Below, in pieces: positions 55,501 to 64,000 of a DNA stretch of 64,000 bases. Positions within the stretch are counted from its first letter, which is position 1. Every line of letters starts with the position of its first letter. Source of the DNA: Thelephora terrestris (taxonomy: Eukaryota; Basidiomycota; Agaricomycetes; Thelephorales; Thelephoraceae); assembly GCA_015956445.1 (NCBI GenBank), contig WIUZ02000008.1, forward strand, positions 186,001 through 250,000, in the 5' to 3' direction. The notes below the pieces were generated by a model, which was not told the origin of the DNA, did not search any database, and saw nothing but the letters and a program-made list of their open reading frames with translations. A program made the translations under genes and the position numbers.

Positions 55501-58500
55501 AACTGAGCACAGAGTAGCCTTGTGTACCGAGATTGGATTTGACCATCCTCAGGTCCATTACGTTACATCGACGATCATCTCGCCCAGCAAGGTGGAAGGA
55601 GCCACTCTGAAATGAGACCGTTCCGTGTACCCTGCGAGGACACGCAAGCTAGAAAGTTGAAGTGCGCTGTGAGGCCTGGGGACATGATCGGCCAAGGGGG
55701 ATCGTCGTATCAGGGTGAAGAATCATCGCACCGTCAGGAGAGACGACTTCCAAGATGGGTGCCTTGGAGCCCGTCTCCAGCTATTCGGGTCTCGAATCAA
55801 AAAAGAGTTGGGCCCCAATTTTATGTTTACCTTTTTGATCGCATGAGCCCAGCACCCCGGCATCGTGGCATCAGCCGGTTTGTACGATATTGGCTTCCAA
55901 GATTGTAATCGTAGATTTGGAATTACGGAACACCTTCGGTATGAACGGTAGTGGGGGTCTAGAAAACCTCAGGAAGGTCACCTGAAGGGTTTGATGATCT
56001 TATTGCGTAGGGGTCGACGTCGCGATTTCAATACACAGTGCCGATAACCTCTTGAGTCGTATGGATCCGGACTCGGAGCTGGGCTGACGCTCACTTTAGT
56101 CTGTCGCGCTGAGTGGCGCAGTCTTCTGATATAGCCTGGGATCGCAATAGTAAACCAACCCAAGATGCCAAAAAGAAACCGGGAATTCACCAGGTCCGAA
56201 TGGGTACGGCAGCTCCTTCCCGGAAGTCCCCCTCTCAGAAACATCGCTCGTCGGATGTACCGATAGCCTTTCTATCTGCGAAGGGTCCCACGAGGAGGGT
56301 CCTGTTAATGACGTTGAGTTTTCGGGGAGCCTCGTCCAGTAGACTTGAGAAAAAAGACTCGTTGAATGCGACCCCCTTGCGGTGATTTAGATCCCATTAC
56401 CCCAAAGCATACGATCTTCTGCTTTTCGTGATTCCCCCCACGTACTCAGAATGAGATGAATCTAGCCTGTACGCCAACGGGGACATTTTTCCGGGAAGGA
56501 TGGTCGTCGAGTGAGGCAATTTCGTGTCGATCACTTGTGGCCCCATGAAAGGAAAAATTCATCTTCCCGGTACCATTCCTCCAAATCGCCAACGCATGCT
56601 GGAGGGGCCTAGGCCGGAATCCGGCCTCAAGTTCATAGGAAGGGACGGTGTGAACCCATAGGATTCTCTTCCCCAGACATCATCATATTCCCAAAAATTC
56701 ACCACGTGTAGCCGAGGTGAGTGCCGACCTATAGTCGATCAACGAATGGCCCAGGACCCAAAGCTTTGATCATGTTCATCCACACTCATCGAGGCGCGAT
56801 CCGTTTGAACGCCCGCTAAAAAAAGTCTCGGTGAGCAATCTATAGATACTGTTCTTACAATCCGCAGGAACTGATGCCGTCAACCCTAGTCGGCTGTGTG
56901 GGACCCGATCAACACTGCTTGACACGGTTGCCGTCCTGTGCCCAGACTTCGAAATTTCCTCTCCACCAGAGCCCAGGCACAGCCAGCCATACGTTTTCCA
57001 TCAACCACTCATAGTCACACCAGCAACGAACCTCGTGCCATAGAAATCTCTGTGTGGTGGGCGGTACGTCGACGGAGATTTTGAAGCACGCCCGGAATCC
57101 TCCTTGACACGTATGCAAAGTGGTGATTCCCATTTGCATCCTCCTCCTGGGAGCTCGGTGACGTCTAGCATCCAATAGGTATTCCAGGGTCAGGGTTTGA
57201 CGATCTTTCAAATCGCGACTAGCACGTCTCATTCCACCTTACGGAGTCCATATGAATGACCGTTGAACGATAGATTGCAAGAGGGGAGGTCATCCGGTGC
57301 CTCCCGTATCGCCTGAAGTATTCGACTATACTCCACGGGGGATGTTGCGCGTTGCATACACGGTGAATTCCAAGGTCACCCGATATCACTACCTGGCATG
57401 CTTGCCAACTAATCCTGGATCTCGGACGCTTGCGGATCGATGCATCTTCTAGCTATTCCACATATCTGACCGACCTCATCTTCTGTCGGGAAGGCCGGGC
57501 GGACTTTCCTGTAGTGGAAGGACGGTTGCCGTTGAATAGCAGGCGCCATGAATCATCTAGTGACGCTCTGTCGTGGTTTCCAGGATCAGGGCTCTGACCG
57601 CGACGAATTGGAAACCATCCCACAGTTCAGCGCGTACGTCAGGAGAACGTAGGGATTATGACATCCAATAAGCCGGTTTGGAGGAATTGGAAGTCAACTG
57701 AGGGTATGTGAGTCTAGCGACCGTATGGATCGGCCACTGACTCACGCCAAACCTCGTCGGACTCCGTAGATTTACTCCTTGAGTCGAATGGCCACCCACG
57801 GTGATTAGCCTATTCCTTTCGCTTTGGTGCCCCACAACTGTCTTTCATCCGCACACCTTTTCCGACGAGCCAAGCGTAAGACGATCGATTGTCGGGTGGC
57901 TGGCCAATCGAAGGCTTCGGTGGGTTACCCACAGTCTCCCGCTTTTTTCGGGTGGTGCACGTAAACTCCCACAAATGCTTGAGCGATAGCGTGAGACACC
58001 GTGATGGAACAGCCGCCTGGCTTTTTTGGATACCAAATAGGCCCCTCACGCTCACTGATTCGGGGTTTCATACCACCTCGTGGCTGGAGGTCGCAGGACT
58101 CTCCGACTCCTTCTTTTGCTGCACAGATGGCGGATCCTTTCCAGGGAAGAAAGTGGGTGGAGGTCGTAAGAAAGGATGGGACACCGTCAATCGGCGTGTA
58201 AAATTCAAAGCAGTCGCTTTGATGCCGTTGCACAGCATCTGGAACGGTTTCAAAGACACGAATACGCCCTGCTCTATCCGGTGCTGGCCAAGCGCTTCTG
58301 TATGCACAGGGCGGAAGTTCTGATAGAAACATCTCCGAAATTCACGCACTGCAGACCTCAGTTACTCGGCTCGTAGGTCGACCCTCTCTTGTGACGTTTG
58401 AATTCCTGGATCCTGGATTGTTTGTGGGACTCGTGGGATTCACGACTTCCGTTGCGTCTGGGGCTATCGTGCTCGGCGGTGATCATCTCCAATGTAATAG

Positions 58501-58630
58501 TTGGTAAACTGGAAAACGGAACTACGATGGAAGCCGTCCCCGCCTCGAGGCGTTGGGTTGTATCCAAACAGGAACACGAACACATATATAAGCATCGTCC
58601 GTGTCCTTCCCTCCCCACGCATCCGTAACA
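52534..58630. other. Gene-poor region of 6.1 kb
   Basis: Many short ORFs on both strands, none recognised. The longest are 55019-55558 minus (179 codons), 57889-58323 plus (144 codons) and 57925-58332 minus (135 codons), the last two overlapping on opposite strands. No repeats or terminal repeats were evident. A TATA-like ATATATAAG at about 58582 probably serves the next gene. Confidence 0.4.
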
Positions 58631-59689
58631 ATGACCCCAGAGTATCTTGCTTCCGATGACGTTTCCTATCCGTGGCCCCCCAGTCCTTCTGACAGTTTAA
58701 ACGTTCTGCAATCCTCTCTCCCTCCCGCCGAAACAATCGACCCCAGGATGTTGTACGATAACCCGCAGTTTCTGAACCTGCAGTACGACGCATCTCAAAG
58801 CCCCCTCGCCTTTCCTGAACGCGGTCTCTATCGACTCTCATCTCCCGTCCCTTCTTCCTCTACCCCCGGTGGTGCTTGGATGGATTACACTAGTGACGAT
58901 GCGACACCTGGCCCCGCCAGTCCTGTCCTAGTCTATAGGGTGAGCACTCTTGCACGACGAGGTGTGATCATGCTGTGCTGACGCAAAACACCGAAGGGTG
59001 CACCTAATGCTATGCCTAGATATTGCATTTGTGATCGTGGCTGTGGCCGGGGCGCTTGTATTCCTCAGCGCGATTACGACAGACAGAGGACCGACCCTCT
59101 CACCGAAGGCGATCTGCAAGAGATGATTCTATTTAGCGTGGGGGGGAAGTGCGGTTATCCTCTCGCGGACGCGCTTAAGAAGCGGTACACTGGTCTTGAC
59201 GGGAGAGACAGCAAGGTTTTCGTTGGTTTCAAGTCCTCCATTTCCATCAGGCTCGAGGTTCGTTCAACGCATCAGAAGGATCCAGTGACAGCATTGAATC
59301 TTGTTTCCAGTGGCTACCGTACGAGAAATGGACAAGACAGGTCGGTGCCCGCTCCCATTTTGCATCGTGTAGTGACTGATTACCCCTCGAGATCCGAACG
59401 TTGAACTGGCGGAAAGAAGCTGACAACATTACACTTGCCAAGCTCGCTACGGAGGTGGCCAAGAGGATGAAGATCTTCTTCGAAGTATTATTTAGTGTTT
59501 CGTTTGCGTGGTGACGCACTAATCCTTGTATTTGATCAGGAGATGAAAGGCAAGGAAGCAGACCGGTCGTACTATGAGTATCGTGTCCAGTCTGGGGTCA
59601 TCGATATGGACCACCTAGAACTCGTTGGGCTAAAGAGGGTTGCCAAAGCTTCATACATGCCGCACTTCCGATTGATCACTCCATCCTAA
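58631..59689 (+). CDS. Tandem unknown family, copy T1, five exons
   Basis: Exons 58631-58939, 58997-59257, 59311-59340, 59392-59484 and 59540-59689; all phase 0; introns 51-57 bp; 280 residues. The first 100 residues are Pro/Ser-rich and unique to this copy. The shared part runs CGRGACIPQRDYDR, YPLADALKKRYTGLDG, a 10-residue exon WLPYEKWTRQ, IRTLNWRKEADN with a helix LAKLATEVAKRMKIFF, and YYEYRVQSGVIDMDHLELVGLKRV. It aligns along its length with copies T2 (60997-61741) and T3 (from 63247). No known domain, signal peptide or membrane segment recognised. A TATA-like box lies about 45 bp upstream. Confidence 0.65.
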
Positions 59690-60996
59690 TCCCAGTGAGG
59701 GTCAGGTTCAACACCTGTCCCCCGAGCTTGCAGCATCCATAATACCTGCCGTGACACGGTTTTTTGCGCGCGAATCCATCTATATGCATAGAGCACCACA
59801 TGTATCACCTTGTATCGATCCATCGTCATTTTACCTGTAATACAATACACTCTTTTTTTCGTCGAGGCCGGATGTGCCGTACAGCTGAGGACAGCTAGGA
59901 GATCGGGGGTCGCTGATGCCGTAGATCATCCGACTCCCGGGGTGAGTCGCGTCGGGTGGTGGCGTCGGGTGGTAAGTTTGAGGAGGAGGGGAGGACGAAA
60001 GGAACAATTAGCGCAGGAGGTGGAAACGATGTCGGTGGGCTGTACGCTGAGGAGCACTATCCCTGTCAAGACTGTTGAGCAAAGTATACGTAGCCAATAC
60101 AATCCATTGAGTGGCGAACAAGACTCAGAAAAGCCGCAAGAATTGGAGAATACGAACGAGGAATACCGGCAAGAACTCCTCTATCCTCCTCAGACTGAAA
60201 TCATCCTTCCCATCTCCTCCTTGGTGGCGAACCATTGCCGCCATGAACGCTTCTCGCCGCTCGGCACTCCCCGTCCGTCCCGATCACTTTTTTTATTTTT
60301 TTATTTTTAAATCCGTCCCGATCACAATCCTCTGTGCTCGTCTACCAGCTTTCGACCGTTATTCGGAATCGAACTACCGCGCTTCTCTTAGGCTTTGAGG
60401 TTGCCTCATACGGCGGCGGTCGTTTTGACTCATGGGGTCCCTATGAGCCTTGCGAATCTCTTGGTTCTTCCTGGGACGGCAATCACAAAATCTGGCCTGC
60501 CGCCTTAGAACATCGTGCAAACATGTACACGACCCACAGAGGTGGAATCCACATTAGAAGCGCTTGGACAGTTTCACATAAAACATACCACAAGAGCCTC
60601 CCTCAGAAATTCTAAACCTGGAGACTTTCTCTGTAGGAACACCCGGCGTTCTCTCTACTTCCCCAGGCCGGAACCCGAGGATATTCCGCGATGTCCGGAA
60701 TAGACAAAGGTAACGACGATTATGGAAAGCGAATGTTCTGTTCCTTCCAACCTGATACCAATTTTCCTGTGGATTGTGATTATTCTCAGCTTATTTGTTT
60801 TCTGAGACTGCCGTTTCTACCCTATGGAACTCGCTCGTTGCTGTCGCGTACGTGGACCCAACTATCCGATTACTACTTAGGCAGAGATTTACATTTTCCA
60901 GCAGAACGGCGTATATATATATGGGAGCAAGGGTAGAGGACTTTCGCAGCAATCGGAATCGTCCTCGACACAGCTAACTTAACCACCTTCCCCCTC
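59690..60996. other. Spacer between copies T1 and T2
   Basis: Contains a 166-codon + frame at 59810-60310 with no recognisable domain. A TATATATATA tract at about 60911-60920 may be the T2 promoter. Confidence 0.35.
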
Positions 60997-61741
60997 ATGG
61001 ATCGCCAACTCAACAACGGAAAACCCGATCCCATCTCCAAGGCCCTTGGTGATCATTTTAATTCGTTATTTCTACCCCAAGACGAGGTGAGTGACACACG
61101 ACATGTTGCCCTCGGAGGTGCTGAACGATACTGCTCCGACAGGCGCCGCCTTCTCCAATAAATGGGGTGTGTGTACCTCAAAGGAAGTACGACAAGGGGA
61201 CCGGCCGGAGTGATCCTAACAACCAAGACCGCGTACTATTTCTCCGGGAAGATGGCACGTATCTCCCAGTGAAGGAAGCCTTGGAGAAAAGATATGGGAG
61301 TTTGATGGATCAAAATTTGCCGGTCCTTGACGAGGCAGGCCTTACGGTGACGGTACGATTCGAGGTGAATAAACAAACACACGATCTTGGGAGACACCGA
61401 TGTTCACTTGGTTGCGCAGTGGCCAGGTTACCAGTCTAAAGAGTATCAGCTGCGGGTCGTCGATTGGCGTGAAGTGCCCCAAAAGGTTCCCCTGCACAAG
61501 CTTTCCACAGATGTTGCTAAGATCGTTGCTAAATTCGTGAAGGTACGTTCCAATATTCTGGTCGATCGGAACGCGCGTTTATTCCTCACAGGACATGCAA
61601 GGGAAACCAATACAGCCCAACTACGCAATGTGGAGGGTGGGACAAGACGCCATCAGAGTCGAAGACCTACGTCTCGCTACTCTAGAACAAGTTTCTGCCG
61701 GCAGTTGGCAAACTCGTCTCTTCTACCTGCGTTCTCACTAG
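60997..61741 (+). CDS. Tandem unknown family, copy T2, four exons
   Basis: Exons 60997-61086, 61143-61364, 61420-61542 and 61592-61741; phase 0; introns 49-56 bp; 194 residues. Short head (MDRQLNNGKPDP), then INGVCVPQRKYD, LFLREDGTYLPVKEALEKRYGSLMD, WPGYQSKEYQLRVVDWRE, LHKLSTDVAKIVAKFVK and YAMWRVGQDAIRVEDLRLATLEQVSAGSW. Exon 3 is 123 nt and equals exons 3 plus 4 of T1 and T3 (30 + 93 nt), so the intron between them is missing here exactly. Closest to T3. Function unknown. Confidence 0.65.
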
Positions 61742-63246
61742 GCGTTCCCTCTGTCCCCCACTCACAACCTAGATCTACTATAATTTTTTGTTTCTGCTTT
61801 CGTACTCGTATCTCTCGCCACCTGGGAAGGCTATTGCCGATTAAGAACCCAGTGGCTATTTAAGTATGACACCGTTCACCTATAATCGTCTTTTTTATGT
61901 TTGGTACCATACCTTGCTTTTTAATATAACCCCTCCTCACTCCCTACGAGATACCTTTGCAACACAGTTCCGTTCTCAATTGCAGAGGCAACGCATGGTA
62001 ACGCCTCGACACCTGGACACGGATCCGGTCGAAAGAGAGATACCGGCTGGAGATATTGCGCCGCGTGTGAGAGTGGATTGGTTACCAAACAAGGAGAGCC
62101 GCCGGTACTCTAGAACATCTGTGCAAGAACCGCTGGAGAGGTGAGGGGCGTGCCTGCCGGCGGTTGGTGGAAATCACCAAACTTGCTCCGGTGTGCCTGC
62201 CAAGTGTGGATTACGCTGACCGCTTCATCCATACGTGTGATGTGCAAGTAAGCACTCTAACTGTCACTAGATCATCATTCTAAGGATCTAATACGGTCAC
62301 TGTGACTAACTGGTTCATCACTTCGTGTGACTATCGCAGGACCGGGCGTCCTCTGTCTCGTCCCAAGCACAAGCACAAGCTCAGCGCCTAGATACCGTTC
62401 ATTCTTGGGTCATGAATTACCTGTGATGGGCGAAAGTGCCTGTTTTCTGAGGTTTCCTGCGAGTGCCTTCATCTTCATTGGTCTCCTCAATGATTCATGT
62501 TATCTGTGTGGGCACGACCTTCAGTCTTGATTTGCTCTCTCCCTTCTCGATGGCCGCCGGGATCGAATATCCTCATATGTGGTCCTTCTAGCATTATCCA
62601 CGAAGCCTACACCATCTACAATTTTTGTGCCGTGATGGACAAGGTATCGAGGGGACCAGCGCCGGATCCGCACGTCAAGGTCAGAGGTACGTACCAAAGG
62701 AGAATAGTAGTAGATGGAGCAGTTCCACAGGTGCTAACTCCACCGAAAATCGAAATAGGTCCACAGAAAACAGATCGGTATAATCGGACGCCAGTGTGCG
62801 CTGAAGCTGAGCTCGCGCTTGGGATGGTAATGATGCATTTAGCACGTGGCTTGTTGTGCGCCCACTACAAATAAGCGGCCATGACTTAATGGAAAGTCCC
62901 TGAGTCGCACAGCGCCCTGGCTCTAGCCCTTTGCCCACCAGGTATTTAAAGCACTGTGGCAGACGAGTGGTAGACACTCGCCATCCTAGACCTCAGTCCC
63001 CTCTCTGTGTGTCTTGATTCCCAAGTTTTCGTCTCTGATCAAGCTCGTCGTATCGCTCTTGTCCACATCTACCGCTTTGCTTTTTCTCCCTCGGCTCAAC
63101 AACGCCACTGCCGAACCCGTTAACGCACACTCGGTCGTTCAGGTGACCCACCAGTCAAAACACCGTCTATACTGGCCCACATGGTTAACTAGGGTTGCCG
63201 CGCCAACAGTCCCTTACATAGTCAGGTTGTCCCCCGCTCCTCCTCC
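61742..63246. other. Spacer between copies T2 and T3 with a candidate small gene
   Basis: Around 62095-62430 two stretches look coding: a Cys/Arg-rich one ending VDYADRFIHTCDVQ at about 62246, then a GTAAGC ... CGCAG intron and DRASSVSSQAQAQAQRL ending in a stop near 62427. I could not fix a start. A frame at 62635-62874 beginning MDKVSRGPAPDP is another weak candidate. Confidence 0.3.
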
Positions 63247-64000
63247 ATGGATCATCACTTCAGTGATGAGGTTGTCAAGGCCATGGTGGGCCATATGGAC
63301 TCGTTACTTCCACCTCAAGGCTCGGTGAGTAGCCGGGATGTGCCGTTCCCTCACCTACGGATTGACCCTGCCTCGACAGGCGTTGCCTTCGCCACAAAAT
63401 GGGGTTTGCGTACCCCAAAGAAGCTACAGCGCGGGAGCCAGCCTTGATGATCACCCTGGCAATCAACCCCGGGTACCCTTTATCCGAGCAGATGGCTCGT
63501 ATCTCCCAGTGAAGGAAGCGTTAGCGGGTGTATATGGCAGCCTGATCCATCGGGATTCGTCTGTCCTTGGCGAAGCAGGTCCCGTAGTGAACATACGATT
63601 CGAGGTGAATAAACCTACCACCTTCCGTCATAGTACGCCAGTGTTAATTGGTTGCGCAGTGGCCGGGATACCAGTCCAAAGACTACTTGGTGAGTCGGCT
63701 GAGGTTATGTTGCTAGGAGGGGCTGAAGTCCAGAGTCACAGCTGCGAACCATCGATTGGTGTGTTCCGCCCAAAAAGATCCCACTGCGCACGCTTGCGAC
63801 AAAGGTTGCCGGGTTGGTCAAAACGTTTGTGGAGGTACGCCCTAATATTCTAAAGAACCGGACCATGCGTTTATCCCTCCCAGGTCACGCAAGGGAAACC
63901 GATAGATCCCAATCATGCGATGTGGAGGGTCGGGCAGGATGGCATCCGAGTCGAACACCTGCGTCTCGCTGCGTTTGAGCAAGTCTCGGCTGGCACTTGG
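63247..64000 (+). CDS. Tandem unknown family, copy T3, partial at the window edge
   Basis: Exons 63247-63324, 63380-63604, 63660-63689, 63742-63834 and 63884 to the window end; phase 0; introns 49-55 bp. Parallel to T2 throughout: a short head (MDHHFSDEVVKA), NGVCVPQRSY, FIRADGSYLPVKEALAGVYGSL, WPGYQSKDYL|LRTIDW (an intron here, as in T1), LATKVAGLVKTFVE and HAMWRVGQDGIRVEHLRLAAFEQVSAGTW. The frame is open to the last base. No known family. Confidence 0.65.

Noticed and set aside
55019-55558. 179-codon minus-strand ORF
   Set aside because: No recognisable domain, several shorter ORFs overlap it, and no splice signals extend it; left as unassigned.
56105-56160. Second tRNA-like word (GAGTGGCGCAGTCTTCTG)
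   Set aside because: No B box and no cloverleaf could be drawn by eye.
57889-58332. Overlapping ORFs of 144 (+) and 135 (-) codons
   Set aside because: They lie on opposite strands of the same DNA and neither product resembles a known family.

Overview
The window looks like nuclear DNA of a mushroom-forming basidiomycete (Agaricomycetes). Genes are split by many short introns, mostly 46-80 bp. Families largely confined to or expanded in these fungi are present: a DUF6593 protein, a DUF6698 protein and a Plavaka-type KDZ DNA transposase. Two Ty3/Gypsy retroelements lie at the left end. All exon junctions below were placed by eye from GT-AG (once GC-AG) signals, reading frame and family similarity. 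In every predicted complete spliced gene the exon lengths sum to a whole number of codons.

Layout. 1-17.2 kb is retroelement territory. A long pyrimidine-rich stretch leads into a Ty3/Gypsy pol region that holds a 1.1 kb insert with TG...CA ends, followed by three small look-alike ORFs. Next comes an LTR-like promoter segment with heat-shock-element-like arrays, then a chromodomain-type Gypsy polyprotein (about 10.9-16.8 kb) with a probable LTR behind it. 18.4-23.8 kb holds three host genes: a DUF6593 protein, an unknown 221-residue protein and a protein with a kinase-like C-terminus and a possible Crinkler-type head.

24.39-34.26 kb is the most interesting object. It is a 9.9 kb DNA transposon of the Plavaka/KDZ group with 26-bp terminal inverted repeats. 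It carries four genes whose spliced frames are all open: a DUF6698 gene, a 10-exon Plavaka transposase and two tandem paralogues of a family I do not recognise. It sits inside a second DUF6593 gene, whose two halves remain on either side and have decayed.

35.5-52.5 kb is a gene-dense core of conserved genes: a Hos2-type histone deacetylase, a Yippee-like zinc protein, PER1/PGAP3 (GPI-anchor remodelling), an SLC41/MgtE-type divalent cation transporter, the SAGA subunit ADA3, RNA polymerase I subunit RPA34 and an MDR-type oxidoreductase. These do not form one pathway. 52.5-58.6 kb is gene-poor.

58.6-64.0 kb holds a tandem array of three related genes of unknown function, the third cut by the window edge. 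One copy has cleanly lost an intron the other two share.

No CRISPR array, rRNA or convincing tRNA was seen.
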